Source of the DNA: Pagrus major
Taxonomy: Eukaryota > Chordata > Actinopteri > Spariformes > Sparidae
NCBI RefSeq assembly: GCF_040436345.1
Contig: NC_133220.1
Span: 10,919,664 to 10,983,663 of the forward strand
Direction: 5' to 3'
Length of the DNA: 64,000 nucleotides
Shown in pieces: positions 35,601-47,311 of the stretch. The notes beneath the pieces are model-generated. The model had not been told where the DNA came from. It saw nothing but the letters and a program-made list of their open reading frames with translations, and did not search any database. Both the position numbers and the translations under genes were made by a program. How positions within the stretch are numbered: position 1 is the first letter of the stretch; the number at the start of each line of letters is the position of its first letter.

Positions 35601-38600
35601 TGCTCTCCGTGTCGTCAATGCTAGCTGCAGCCGTGGCAGCCGAGATCTGCTCAGACTTGACATGGCGGGGGTCAGAGAGACGGTGAGAAGGCTCCACACA
35701 GCAGGGGGAACGTGACAGGTGCACGCAACACACTGGCACATACTGTTGTGCGAATCGCATGCACAGCCTCACTTCACGTCCTCTGCCTCTACTTTCCCCA
35801 CACTCGCTGTCTTCCCTCTTTCCGAGCCGCTCATGATTCCCTTGCTGATTGCTCAACACCCACTCAGATCGCTGCAGGCGGCCATTCTTAACCTCTTCTC
35901 TGACAGGACACGCCTATCTTTTTTCTTTTTACTACATGACCGCTGGAATTTTCCACTTCCACGCTAAGATAGTGAGTAAAAAGGTAATCTCTCTTCACTC
36001 TCCCCCCCACCTCCTCTCCCTTTCTCCCTCTTCTGAACCCTTTTCTCCACCCATATTCTCTCCCCTCCTCCCTTCTCATAACATTGAGGTAATCCTAAAT
36101 TGCTAACATACTGCTCAGCCATGACTGAAAACATTCCTAACATCTCAGTGAGGGGGCTGACAGGGAAGGCCTGCTCAGTCATCATTACAGCGCCCAGCCC
36201 CCCTCTCTTATACCTTCACACACGTCTTTTCGAGCAACGTAGCGCATGCACCGAACCTGCTGCTTATTCCTAATGTGGCCTTCGAAGGTCAAAAGAGACA
36301 TAAGCCTCCCTCCAGCACTGAAATCTTTTTCTTTTTTGTTGCCCAGGGTTCTCTGTAGTTAGTGACAGCTGCAGGGCTGAGAGAGAGAGAGAGAGGGAGG
36401 GAGAGGTGTGTGTGCTCGGGGTTTGACAGACCTGTTTAGGCCAGAAAACGCCGTGGAACGACATGTCAGTACAGCCCCCACGCAAAACAAGACCGACAAC
36501 ATTTTTTTGACACACACACACACACACAATCTTCTGAAGACACTTCCTCTGAACTTAGGGTGTAAAATGTGCCAACTATTTAATTCTACTAAGAACGATT
36601 ATCTCTGAGCTGCAATTATTCTTGGAACGTCACGCTTTGAGTTTTTAAATTTCAAAAGACACAGCAGATTATTATCTACCGGTGGGTTTCATTGCTGTCC
36701 AAATTAGTTAAAAATCACAGAAATCAAAGGTCACATAATGGGAAGTACGAAAATGTGTTTTCTTTCTGCGAGTCGAGATGAGAAGAAGGATACCGGCCTC
36801 CTATCTGTCTGTTAAATATCTTAGCTTAGCATAAAGACTGTAAACAAGAGAAACAGCTGGCCTGAAACGTAACAAAATCCACCGACCAGAAGCTCTACTG
36901 CTCAGTAATTAACACATTATATCTAGCACTGCCAAAAAGGTCTCCGCTTGCCAAGATTTAAAATGAATTGAATTATGTTGTTTAAAAGTAATTTGATAGT
37001 TTCTGTCTTTCATGGTATATTTTGTTATTGATCTTGAATGTGTCTTTTATGCCTTAATTAGTAAGGAAATCTAAAAAATGGAGTAATTTAAGGGTAAAAC
37101 AAGCTGCATTTGATTGAGTGAAGTCACATACGTCTTTCACAACAATAAACATTATCATGCTTTATTTTAATTTTCCACTTAAATTTGTGTTTTTCTTTAC
37201 TTGGCCTTCAATTTAGCAGTGTGCTAAAATTAAAGGGGCACTACGTAGCTTTGGAGAAGAAATACAAATTTTATTATTTACAATATTAATGAAGTAATAC
37301 TACAAACATACTGAATAAACAAGCTGTTCTCAGAGGAAAATAAGGTCCCCAGAACACTGTTTGAAAGTAGAAACATGGCAGGGTCCGCCAAGTAAAACAG
37401 TATGAAATTGTGTTGTCCTTTGGGATCAGCTTGTTTATTCAGTTTATTCAGTCATGAAAACAAAGAGAGTTTGTTTATTTAGTTTGTTAAGGCATAAAAA
37501 AATCTTTCTCTTCTGATTAAAATGTTCTGCCAAAAACTACATAGTGCACCTTTAAAAATGCAAAATATAAATTCTTATCTTAAGCTATTTGATCTAAAAG
37601 CCAGAATTTTTTCCTTTGTTTCATCCTCTGGAAACCAATTTCCTCAGAATTACCAAGTAAAGTAGACAATTACATTTAAATTCTTAGAGCTAAAAAGTTT
37701 TAACAACTTGTTATAGTTCAAATAATTAGTCTACTTGGTAATTCTGAGGTAATCGGTTTCCTTAGTCACACAGACCAACTTGTTTTTACACTTTGGTTTT
37801 TGTACAGATTACACAAACAAGATGTAATGTGTTATTAAGCGAGCTAAAGAGGTGAATCGTGTAACCTTTTGGCCGAGCCAGGCTACATGTTTCCCCCCTG
37901 TTTCATGTCTTTATGCTAAGCTAAGCTAAGCTAAACTAGCTGGCTGCTGGCTGTGGCCTTATGTTTACCATCCAGACATGAGAGTGGTATCAAAGAAAAA
38001 AATAGAAAAGGTGATCATGCTGGTGTCAAGGTGGAATTCCTGACAGTTGTGGTAGATTTATGACACTTTATGACAGGTTTACGACAGTTAGATATATTCT
38101 GTTATAACTGATTACATCACAGACTCGAGAACAGCTATTTTAAGTTTTGCTCATGTTCTGAAACAACTGGAGTGATCATTAACATGTGTGACATATTAAA
38201 AATGAGTGTTGTGTTCCTTTGAACTTTTCGTTACCCTTGAGCTACGTAAATGACTGGCAGTGCTGCTGGGAAGTCTAGACAGGTTTGTAGAGCAACTAAT
38301 ACACATGTATAAAACAGTCATCTTGCTAAGGCAATGGAAATTTGCAGAAGTTTCCCAGCAAATAAAAAAAAAAAAAAGAAATCCTGGCAGAAAAAGTGGA
38401 ATTCCCAATGGGAGGGATGACTTGCCTGCTTTTGGAGGCCACTGGGAGTCTGAGACTGCAAGGTAGACAGTATTACATACAGTGCAATCGTTAACATTCC
38501 CCTAACCTCACGTCAGGGCAGCTTTTAGATGTCTGAGGTAATCACCTTGTGAGAAGGCTTCTTCTGGGGCATGCCTCGGCTCTGCCAGCGGAGCCTCAGA

Positions 38601-41557
38601 TGACTTATTGTAAATGGAGAGGGTGTTTAGTGCTCTAGAAAAAAAGAGGCCAGCCTCTAAAAGGGGTCCTGACAGTTTGTTGCTAAGGGGGCAGGTTTGC
38701 GCACGGCCGGCCTCTTTGTTGACGTTCTCATGACAAATGTATGGAGCCTGGGACACAACACTGCCCTGCTAAACGGGACTGGGGAGTTATTTAGGTAAAT
38801 TTAGAGATGCCTGTAGTGATTTGTGCTTCAGGCCTGTGCACCTTAAGGTCAGCAAAAGCCTGCTGTAAACTAGGAAGGCACTCAGTTGAGTGCATACCTC
38901 TGCCAAGGCCCAACAGTTAATTCAGTCAAACCTATATCCAACATCAAGCTCAAGAGCCATGTATAGCTACACATGTTAAACACCCATAATTTAAGCTCAC
39001 CAGATCGAGGATCTCCATCGAATCATACACTCATAGATATCAGCCTATCATCATATCATGCATTATTTCCTGAGAAATTAACAAAAATGTAGGATCCGTC
39101 CCTTTATCCGGATCCAGATCTGCACCAAAAGTTAATGAGGTCTATTCTAGTCTGAGACCCGTCCTCCATCCAAGTTTCATGAAAAATCCATTCAGTAGTT
39201 TTTATGTAATCCCGCTGACAAACAAACAAACAAACAAACAAACAAACAAGCGGAGACGGGTTAAAAGAACGTCCTTGGCAGAAGTTTGTTCCCTCTGGAA
39301 AAGTTGCAGTAAGTTTACTAATACTACTATTTTTATACATGTGTCTTTTGAGATTTGCCTAAAATAAAAAATCTGATTGATTTCATTTGGTTAAATATAA
39401 ATACAAATGGTCACAAATGCTTATTGTAAACAGACTGAACATTAGTCTAAATGTTCAGTCTGTACACAGTCTTTCTCCTCCGGGGGTGCAACTCATGATC
39501 ACTTTCATTGTTAATGAACCTGTCAATTTATTTCCCAATGAATTAAGTGATTGTTCAAAAAAAGTCAGAGAATAGTTTTAAAAAATGCCGATCATGAGAT
39601 CCTCGAGGTAATGTCTTGAAATATCTTGTATTGTCTCACTGGGAAGGTGAAGTCAGACGATGTTTTTGAATCAGAGCTGCAGTGATTTGTCAATTAATCA
39701 ATTATTTTGAAAAAAAGAAATTTGCTGCAAATATTATGACAATCATTTCAACCTGCATTTGCTGGTTTGCTTCTCTGTCATTTATGATAGTACAGGAAGA
39801 GTCTCTGGGTTTTGGAAATTGTGAGCATATTTCACATTTTTTAAATATTTCACTGACTTTTAAGGATTAATCAAGAAAACAATCAGCAGATTGATCCATA
39901 ATACAAATAATAATTAGTTGCGGCCCTACTACTGATCAGGAAAAAAAAAACCGGCCTATCCACTACTTGTTCCCTCCCTACTATACTCCTCAAGACAGCA
40001 TCAGAGTAACAACAGGAGCTGCTACAGTGACTCAGTTATCTCAGGTATGTGCTTCTCCTTGAATATCAAAATCTGGCCGTGAATCACACCAAAAGAATCC
40101 CATCTGACGTCAAGCCACCCGAAAAACGGAGCTCTTAAAAACAAACACTAATGCTTCTAAAATACACAGCCCGTCTGAGCCTTTTGGTGGCAATGATTTA
40201 TGGTTTCTATGGTTTCTCTGAAGCAGGAATCAATTTCAAGTTTTTGAGACATGTTGGACAATAATTAAAGGGCAGGGAACTCTTACAAAGCGGGGCTCGC
40301 GGGATTTGAATTACGATGGTGAAAATAACATAATTTCACAAAACCAGAGAGAGGTTCATCGAGGACAGCGGCGAGTAAAACAGCAGAGAAAGCAGCACAA
40401 TTCCTGTCAATCAACATTTACTGCTGTTCAACAAAAAATTCCCAACTTCAAATGTTTAATCTAATTAGGGAAAGCGTGCACTGTCTCAACAACAGGAATG
40501 GGAAAGAGGGATCAAAATAATGAAAGGCAAATGCGTTCAATTTCCTACACCTGGATGTCTGATTCTGCCAGAGAACTTGCCAACATATCCATCTGGAGTT
40601 TTTCAGGAGATTAAGGGCTCAACACCTGCAATTTAATGAACACGCTGCAGGAATCAGCATAACTATTCTGAAACCATATGGATGTTTAAAATCTTCAACA
40701 TGCCAATGCGATGTTTTTGTTCCTGAGTCTCGATTCATGCTGTGCTAATTATTGCTCATTTAACCGAGCGAGCCAGCATCAAACGAAACACTTCTCTAGA
40801 AACCAGCTTCAGCCAGTCACCTGCAGGCAAAACTCTCCCAGCGATACCGGTGTGTGGGGAAACAAGCAACAAGCGCATGACGTTCGCCGATTAAAAAAAC
40901 AAAGAGCAGGTTTTGCAACTGAAAGTGCGGTGAGGAAGAGAGGACGCCGTAAAACAGTGGGCATAAAAATAGGCTGTAAAGGCCGAAGAAACAGACAGGT
41001 GTAAATCAAGGGGAGGGGAGCTGAGATGCTCTCAAGGCGGCAATAACCAGCTCTGAGAGCGTTGGTGCGACTGGAAGAACCTGCCCCTGGGTCACAGCAC
41101 AACAGGTACAGACTTGTTACAGAGAGCTCTGTGTGGAAAGAAAACATTCACCTCTGTGTCAAAGCTGTGACATGAGCACAAGAGGAGGAAAAGTATTTCT
41201 CTCATTTCTTTTCAGGGCACTTTGGTGGCTGTTTGTTGTCTTTTGGCCACAAAAATCTCTGAGGAATGGATGGTTTTCTCATTTTTGTGCATTCATCATG
41301 GAGCTGATTTCCATGAAATTGTTGTTCTTTTGTCGCTCTGGCTGTTATCCAGTGTACTCACCATACATCTTCCCCTCGTCTGACAGGATGATTTTCCTCC
41401 GGCCGCAGGGAGGGTAGATGGCGAGGGCTTCCTGGAAGCTCTGCTCGATATCGGGGCTCCACACGCCCTCGGCGTCCCCGTCCAGGGTCTTGTCCTCATT
41501 GTCCCCGTCCAGCCCATCTTCTGGGCTACCGTTGGCGCTCCACTCGTTGGACGCAAT
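22766..41557 (-). CDS. tead3: TEA-domain transcription factor TEAD3, complete coding region
   Basis: Nuclear DNA-binding partner of YAP/TAZ/VGLL in Hippo signalling; binds MCAT (GGAATG-type) sites. Exons in order: 41362-41557, 32860-32924, then 31618-31680 or 31416-31478, microexon 28591-28602, 27555-27680, 27418-27458, 26669-26733, 26421-26560, 25046-25219, 24397-24540, 24146-24298, 22766-22879. With one 63-bp exon and the microexon the model is 430 residues; human TEAD3 has 435. TEA domain about residues 29-108 ([40 protein letters not shown]); YAP-binding domain from about 215 to the end, including [16 protein letters not shown] and [20 protein letters not shown]. The palmitoylated cysteine is C363 in [12 protein letters not shown]3 rather than TEAD1/2/4 because of [28 protein letters not shown] and [13 protein letters not shown]. 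Start is a non-ATG codon. Confidence 0.95.
22961..24113. mobile_element. Long inverted-repeat element, copy 1
   Basis: In the last tead3 intron. Left arm gaaaagagtttgacatttca, ctttcttgctgattagac, ttagcataaagacagg; right arm carries the complement order (tctagtctttatgctaagtc, tctcattctctgcaagaaaa, gtcaaattattccttt). Bounded by TTA/TTAA. About 1.15 kb, no transposase recognised. Same family as 36760-38005. Confidence 0.7.
24146..25219 (-). CDS. tead3: tead3 YAP-binding-domain exons (25046-25219, 24397-24540, 24146-24298)
   Basis: All phase 0. They encode [20 protein letters not shown] to [38 protein letters not shown]; and [33 protein letters not shown] to ENFTILQ. C363 of the model is the conserved palmitoylation/lipid-pocket cysteine. 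LEGGKC replaces the human LENGRF, a small local difference. Confidence 0.93.
25793..25983. mobile_element. Short hAT-like MITE (191 bp)
   Basis: Termini cagtagttttcaaagtggg and, reversed, cagtggttgtcaaac, the typical hAT CAGTGGTTCTCAAA end. The flanking 8-mers (ttatggga, cggtaagg) do not match, so the target duplication has decayed or the ends are off. Inside a tead3 intron. Confidence 0.65.
26421..27680 (-). CDS. tead3: tead3 proline-rich linker exons (27555-27680, 27418-27458, 26669-26733, 26421-26560)
   Basis: 27555-27680 encodes [20 protein letters not shown] and a proline-rich stretch; 27418-27458 [13 protein letters not shown]; 26669-26733 [18 protein letters not shown]; 26421-26560 [11 protein letters not shown] and [20 protein letters not shown]. 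Phases 0/2/1/0 join correctly. The last exon's acceptor follows a TG repeat. Confidence 0.9.
26565..26597. repeat. (AC)n microsatellite at tead3 splice acceptor
   Basis: About 16 AC units on plus, so (TG)16 in the tead3 transcript, ending four bases (CTAG) before exon 26421-26560. Confidence 0.95.
28591..28602 (-). CDS. tead3: tead3 12-base microexon
   Basis: Encodes AMNL between attcag and gtaagt. Human TEAD3 has the same AMNL after its GIK, and other TEADs have a comparable alternative four-residue exon. Phase 0, so skipping keeps the frame. Confidence 0.88.
28603..31415 (-). other. tead3: tead3 intron between duplicated exons and microexon
   Basis: 2.8 kb without coding evidence. A gttagct-rich patch lies at 30108-30184 (gttagctagctag, gttagcgttagcta, gttagctagtg). 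Nothing else recognised. Confidence 0.5.
31416..31478 (-). CDS. tead3: tead3 duplicated recognition-helix exon, TEAD1/4-type copy
   Basis: 63 bp, phase 0 at both ends, encoding [20 protein letters not shown] then K. Acceptor cttctgtgcag and donor AAG/gtatgc are good. It aligns residue for residue with the exon at 31618-31680 but reads [13 protein letters not shown], like TEAD1/TEAD4 and fly scalloped. Separated from its twin by 139 bp. Probably a mutually exclusive alternative exon; a joint transcript would stay in frame but duplicate part of the TEA domain. Confidence 0.88.
31618..31680 (-). CDS. tead3: tead3 recognition-helix exon, TEAD3-type copy
   Basis: 63 bp, phase 0 at both ends, encoding [20 protein letters not shown] then K. 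Nearly identical to the human TEAD3 segment (KKVREYQ is the TEAD3 signature). Acceptor ccccttta-g with TAG, donor AAG/gtaggt. It holds the end of DNA-recognition helix 3. Confidence 0.92.
32121..32294. repeat. Long hairpin: 54-bp inverted repeat with 66-nt loop
   Basis: Arm 1 32121-32174 and arm 2 32241-32294 are reverse complements at 49 of 54 positions (core gagaaagatagttgattg). Lies in the tead3 intron between exon 2 and the duplicated exons. Non-coding. Confidence 0.9.
32371..32658. mobile_element. Probable TTAA MITE remnant
   Basis: Begins after TTAA (32367-32370) with agcaacattatgtagaaatt, a common fish MITE start. The right end (cttatccttcaaata) is diverged, so the limit is approximate. 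Confidence 0.45.
32860..32924 (-). CDS. tead3: tead3 exon 2 (TEA-domain helix 2 and start of helix 3)
   Basis: 65 bp encoding [22 protein letters not shown], invariant in TEADs. The recognition helix begins at the 3' end and is completed by whichever of the two duplicated exons downstream is used. Confidence 0.93.
36760..38005. mobile_element. Long inverted-repeat element, copy 2, with nested MITE
   Basis: Left arm (gagatgagaagaaggatacc, cttagcttagcataaagact, aattaacacattatatct) is mirrored at the right end (agatgtaatgtgttattaag, tctttatgctaagctaagct, gagagtggtatcaaag). Arms about 200 bp or more. A TTAA MITE (37234-37551) sits inside. Confidence 0.75.
37234..37551. mobile_element. TTAA-flanked MITE, family C (318 bp)
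   Basis: TTAA at 37230-37233 and 37552-37555. Termini aggggcactacgtagctttg and, reversed, aggtgcactatgtagttttt. Non-coding; inserted in the long inverted-repeat element. Confidence 0.9.
38880..39250. repeat. LINE/SINE 3'-end-like repeat with (AAAC)n tail
   Basis: Contains the widespread fish phrases gatccgtccctttatccgga, ccatccaagtttcatgaaa, ccattcagtagtttt, then a CAAA/AAAC microsatellite tail at 39218-39249, as expected for a retroposon 3' end. Left limit approximate. Confidence 0.6.
39672..39927. repeat. GGGCTGCAACTAA-family element, copy
   Basis: Left cagagctgcagtgatttg; right end reversed agggccgcaactaattatta. The internal segment aagaaatttgctgcaaatat resembles the bodies of the copies at 45.7 and 56.7 kb. 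Confidence 0.75.
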
Positions 41558-41616
41558 GGTGGCGGCTCCCCCTGGGCCCGACCCCGAGCCCCAATATCAA
41601 AGGATCTGTGGGAGAT
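41362..41616 (-). CDS. tead3: tead3 first coding exon with ATT start codon
   Basis: Encodes [21 protein letters not shown], then [20 protein letters not shown] up to DEGKMY. There is no in-frame ATG between the acceptor (best at 41617-41619) and the TEA domain. The codon where Met is expected is ATT at 41555-41557, in a near-ideal context gccgccaccATTg. TEAD proteins are known to start at non-AUG codons (AUU in human TEAD1). The frame is open upstream of ATT to the acceptor, so a longer product cannot be excluded. Donor TATG/gtgagt. Confidence 0.88.
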
Positions 41617-42149
41617 CTGTGGAAGAAAGATAGAAGTCGCTTAGTTGTTTTGATTGGATTTTAATTTATATCGTATTCATAATCACATATTAAACGCAAG
41701 TTACAGGATAGGTGATACTCTTATTATCAACAAGACTAAATCATGTCTGTGCAGCCTAATATACTGTAGCTTATTCCTCTCTAGAGATCCACTGTTGTCT
41801 AAAAGCATTTAACAACAAGCCCCCAGGAACAGCGCTAGGCTTTGAAGCAAATTCGACATAGTGGCCAAACCGTGTAATTACAACGTTACATGATGCACAC
41901 TGACCCAGAAAGCTAGCATTGTGAAACAAGTAGCTGTAAAACAGTGGATAAGATACAAGTGTCACAACCCCCATGAGATGACTCGTTTCACCGTCAGAAT
42001 TTGATTTGGAAAGTCCAGAAGAGCCACCAACTGAATTATTTTACCCCCATTCAAGTCAGCGGACGACTAAACCAGAAGTTAGCCGGGAGGCGTCTGTAGC
42101 GTGCAGGCTCTATGGGCCAAACAATGTGGAAGATCTGAGATAGGGAAAT

Positions 42150-42352
42150 TGGGATATTTTGGTTTTCTGCGATATTTATTGCGATATGAAGAAAAAACAG
42201 GAATTTTCACCAGATATCTTAAAAAGCTCAATAGAGGTTATGCACGTAATGCGAGATATGCCTTATTTGACATCGCACGTTCTGCGATGTATCATAGCAC
42301 ATGTGCACACTGCGATGTCGATGCTGAAACGTTACATATTGTGCAGCCCTAA
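42150..42352. repeat. Diverged gcgatatttatt / gtgcagccct repeat
   Basis: Contains gcgatatttattgcgatatg and ends atattgtgcagcccta, a familiar fish repeat pattern. Class not determined. Confidence 0.5.
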
Positions 42353-44258
42353 TCCGAGTAATTCTAGACTCAAGGGAAATTAAATGAACAGGGCCACCCA
42401 CCTCCCTTATACATCCATGTTTCAACACATCAGTGAGCCACACAGTTGCCATGTTTTGTAATAATAAGCAAAGGCACTGTTTATTTTTTATGTCAAACCT
42501 AAAGACTATCTTGATGTAAATACTCACTAGCGCATTAAATCTGTATTACTCCACAACTGCAAATAGTCCCAAACAAAGGCACTATTTTACATGTTTAAAT
42601 CAAGAATTTATATATTTGTAACCCATTTTAACGATTTATGTCTTTAATAGGAGTCTGCAAGCCACAGACTGGGTAGGAAGGCCAAACAGTAATGACAGAC
42701 ATACTACCACATTTAACGTTTTGGTCTAATCATGGGCTTTGTTGACAATAACAAAATTGGGGAAATCACCAACCCTTTTTCTCATTTAGTGGGGAAAATA
42801 ATCAGCACAATATAACGAGTGTGCCGTCGGCACAATTCTTCTAATAAAGACACTTCCCTGCTTAAACGACAGTACGTTCAGCTTTTCAACATTAGAAAAG
42901 TCAGTCAATGTGAGGTTTTTGTTTTGTGCACACCAGCATAGACGGCTTGTATCGATTTTCTTCTAGTGGCCACAGTTGGAACTGCAGGACATGCGACGCC
43001 ATCAGGAAAAAGAAAATCCCTCACGAATGACCATAAAGCTACAAAGATCTTTTGCAACATTCAGAACTTCCTCTTTCACTCGATTTATCACACAGTATAA
43101 TTACAAGCTGCCATTTGTCTGATCAACATATTATTTACGTAACATTCGTGCACGGTGGAAATCAGTCCGGTATGAGGAAGCATGTAGAAGCCCTGTGGCG
43201 TTTGTGCGGCTGGATGAACAGGTTTTATTTTATGATTTATGAGAATTCTGCTGCTGATTTGCCTAGATCCTAACACACTGAACTGTGATAACCTCGAGGC
43301 ACAGTGAATGGCTTTTTCTAACGTTGTTTCCTTGTTTCAAATTCATGACACAACACTGCAGATGTTCACAAACAAATCTGAAATGGAAAAAAATTTAAAA
43401 TACAGAGAGAAAAATGAAGCAGAGGTTTGTTAAAATAAATCGATTACATTATCTACAACCTTATTAACACATTTTCATACTTAACCTGCTGAGTTTCCGA
43501 AGAAATTACCCAAAAAAAGGGATTACTTGTGTGGATGCAAAGAAGGTCCTGAACTATGTGAGTTCATGTAAAGCATAATGAGATACATCAGACTGAGGAA
43601 TGTCATTCATCTATAGGTCGCTGCTTTGGCTTCTTTGACATTTTCTTTATGGCAGTCATTAAATTTGTATGAATAAACAATGTTAACCGTAATTATTACT
43701 ATAATTTCCTATATTTTATTTCTCTGAAACGGCCAAATGAATTCAAGATATTCCATAAAACGAAGTTTAAAGACCTCACTAATCAGCGTTGGCCTCAAAG
43801 AATTCCTGTGGTCTGGGAACTGTGTCCCGATGTGGTTGGCTTATGGCTGACTGCAGGCAAAGATCTTAAGTATTTTTCAAGCTGCCTTTTCAGCATTGTA
43901 TTGTTTCTGAAATGGAAGTCTATGAGGTAACCATGATCCTCCCAGGATGCTTGTGTTTCTGCTTTATGGTTTCTGCAGATGCTGACAAAAATAAAGTGTA
44001 ATGGATAAATAGAGAGAGCGTCCAAATTAGTGTTTCCTGAAAAGTATAAATTAAAATGTAGGGTTTTTATGAAGGAGTACGATACTCGGTGAGTTTTCAG
44101 TTGTTTTTTCCTTTCATTAAAAAACATATTTGATCTCTTTTATGAGGTTTTTTGCAGTTAAAAGAGTCATAAACTGTTAAGAGTATGATTCCTGAAACAT
44201 AAAAATCAACCCAGAAGTTGACCTATATGTGTAAAAGTGAAGTAGAAATTACAAACTG

Positions 44259-44541
44259 GTGCCCGACCAATAGATCAGCTTATCACATATATATCAGCAT
44301 CGCCTTATACGTTGTCCAATATGCACTGATATTTAAACGCCTGGGGTAATCCGAATTCTCCGGGAAGTTCACTGTTTCGGTGCTCTGATGTCATTTAAGA
44401 CAATAAAGTTTATTGTTAAACTGCAAAATATCCTGCTGTGTTTGATAACCACATTTGAGGGATATTGGTGTACATCGGTTGATATATTTTACTCCCTGAC
44501 TATTGGTATCTGCTCCAAAAATCAATTATCGGTTTGGCTCT
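44259..44541. repeat. Diverged ATCGGC-type terminal-repeat element
   Basis: Left gtgcccgaccaatagatcag, right end reversed tagagccaaaccgataattg; both belong to a common fish repeat with terminal ccgata words. Non-coding. Confidence 0.5.
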
Positions 44542-45667
44542 ATACAAAACCTATGTTTGTTCATGAAGTAATAAAGGAAATATGAAAATAATGATTTGTG
44601 ATCATCAAAAACATGATATTTAATGAAAACCTTGAATATTAAATAATGAAATACATCTGTTTCAGTGATATAGCAAAGAAACTCAGCCATAGGTGGAGTA
44701 TAATAGGAAGTGAAAATGGGTCATTTTAGGTCCATGTTGAGCATTAGATAGTGTAGTAGTGATACATAAATAATATTTTTTTCAAAAAGTAAGAAAGAAA
44801 AAATGAAAATAAGTATTTGTGATAATCAAAAACAACTAGATTGAGGAATATCTGGAATACTGAACCATTAAATTAATTTATTCCAAAGATACAGAAAATA
44901 AGTTATTTTTACTTTATTCTTTATTTAGAAAACAAAGATGAAATGTATTAAATTATAGTATAATTTCACCAAAACTGTGAAGCCAAAGAGTTGTTTTTTT
45001 GGTTACTATTTATTTATAATGACTGTATAACATGACAAAATGGCTGTTCAAAATTGCTCTGTAATCTCCCTTAACCTCATCTTTTCTGATCACATCTCAG
45101 TATCTGGAGAGATTCACACTTTATAATCGCCGCAGTTCGACCAAATCATCTGAGAACCACAAACTGGTGAAAAAGCAAAGGTGGAGGATTAGTGACGGTT
45201 CCTTTCCCTTCCCATCATCATTTAACGGGAATTTCAAAAGATCAAAGGCGAGTAGACCAGTATCACAGTTCCTGCGGTGATATTCCAGCTCTTACAACAT
45301 GAAATTCATGGACATCACTGAACCGAAACGAGAGTTTGACAAATATCCACAAGTCAGGCTGCTAATTTTAGCTGAGAGGGTATTGGTTATGGCGGACCCT
45401 CTGCAACAGGGTCACGGTGTTAAAACTCAACACTGAAACGAAGCACTCATCAGCAGCTCAAGTGATCCATCTCAGTCGTCACAGATCACACGGCTGGATC
45501 GCTCCCAATGGCAGCTTACTACATACGACTGGAGTTAGTGTTCGCTTAATTATACTCTGTGCTGCCAGTTTGTGAATAAACAAAATACTGAAACAAAGGA
45601 AATAGAAAAACACACAGAAACGTGTAAGAAAGTAAGTAAATAAATCAAGAAATAGAATTAAAGTTCC

Positions 45668-46155
45668 TACAACTATTTGTCAGTTAGTCCTTCAGCAAAA
45701 CCAAGGAAAAATGCCAAAAGTTCTCTGATTACAGCCTCTAAAATTTTTACCATTTGTCTGCTTTTCCATCTTGTATTATAGCGAACTGAATACTTTAGCG
45801 TTTTGGATTGTTAGTTGGACTAATCATTTTGTCTATAAAATGCCTGAAGACTGTGAAACTACAAGCCGATGCATTCAAATGTCTCGTTTTATTCAACCAA
45901 CAGTTTACAATCTCGCATGACAAAGAAAAAAGCTTCAAATCTTCACATTTGAGAAGATGGAAACCGCAAATATTTGCAATTTCTGCTTGAAAAATGATTA
46001 TTCACTGATCATTATAACTTCCATTGTATTGTATGTCAACGGACAAATTGATTAATTGTCTACCCATTTTTCACTGTCGTCTGACATTTTGCTGACCATT
46101 AAATGAGAAAATAATTCCTCCATGATGGAAAGAATCCTGAGTTGCTGCCCTAAAT
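45668..46155. repeat. GGGCTGCAACTAA-family element, diverged copy
   Basis: Internal block gtcagttagtccttcagcaa, aaaatgccaaaagttctctg, and the terminal gagttgctgcccta support the assignment. Confidence 0.55.
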
Positions 46156-46312
46156 TGGATTAAATCGATTTTTAAAAAAAAAGCTAAATAAAATAAAACA
46201 GAGGGCACACACATCAAAAAGATCTGAATATGGCAGCACATCACGACATTAGCCATAATGATTTGATTTTGACAAATTAAAAACAGAAACATCTACAGGC
46301 ACAAAGAGCCAT

Positions 46313-46790
46313 TAAAGCTGCAAGAAACTTTCTTTTTTTGTTGATTCTGGCGGCCCCTGTGGACAAAAGTGGTACTGTACTAAAGATCTTGATCTGGCTA
46401 ACATGCATTTGTTCAGAAAGAGAGTGAGACTGTTTTTTAACACCGCTGTACACACGATGCATAGATAATGTATCTATTGTTAGTTACGTAAACTTACAAA
46501 GTGAACTTTGTTTTATTGCCGTATCACCAGACTACAGAGCAGTGTCTTTCCTCAGGCTGAGACTCCTCAGTTCATCCTCAGCACACTGCTATACAAAATA
46601 ATTTCAACCTTATGACTTATCCAAACTAGAAGTATTGTAATCTGAATCTATAATAGCTACGTGTAGAAATCTCCTCGCTGATGGTCTTGGTCTAAGTCAT
46701 ATCGACACATCAGTATTATATTGAGACTGTTTCATAACTGGTTAAAAGTTCCTTGTAGTGCATTTAACATTAACACTAATGTTACATACG
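46313..46790. repeat. Dispersed repeat / MITE related to 1674-1990
   Basis: Begins after TTAA with agctgcaagaaactttct. Its right part shares ctttcctcaggctg, ttcatcctcagcac and gagactgtttcataact with the copy in pkp1. Confidence 0.6.
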
Positions 46791-47239
46791 CATTTCCATC
46801 TCAGGCTCGAGTAAGCAGATGCTGTTTGTGTGGTCCGGTGTGAAAATGTCTTTCAGGGCAGCTCAAAGTATTTTCATTAATGACTGCACAGGTGCTGAGG
46901 GGCAACAGCTTCAGTACGGTCGGGGCAATAATCAGAGACAAGTGGCACAGTGAAAGACGCAGGGAGGGAGGAGCAGCCGCTCTATTGTTGATCTCCAATT
47001 ATAGCTGAGAAAACACAGCAAACCTCCTCCGCACTGTGAGCCGTGAAGAGCAGCAAGCGGCGTTCAGTGCAACACGCCGATCTGACGACCTCAACGGAGC
47101 TCCGAGTGCTCACGAGAGTGTGTTCAAGTGAGGTGCTGCGAAAAGAGAGGCTCTTCACCAAGAGAGGGGCCTGAATTCCAGACATGTCCTTATTAAGAAA
47201 GGGCTGCGAGTGCTCACTGTTTCTCCTCCTGCCTCCCTT

Positions 47240-47272
47240 GTGTCAACCCAACGCCCTCCCTCCCTCCCTCCT

Positions 47273-47311
<39 letters not shown>

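Larger units (their letters stand above)
32925..41361 (-). other. tead3: tead3 large intron after the start exon
   Basis: 8.4 kb separating the two TEA-domain exons. Repeats account for 36760-38005, 38880-39250 and 39672-39927. A pyrimidine-rich block is at 35997-36075. No exon of another gene was recognised on either strand. Confidence 0.6.
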
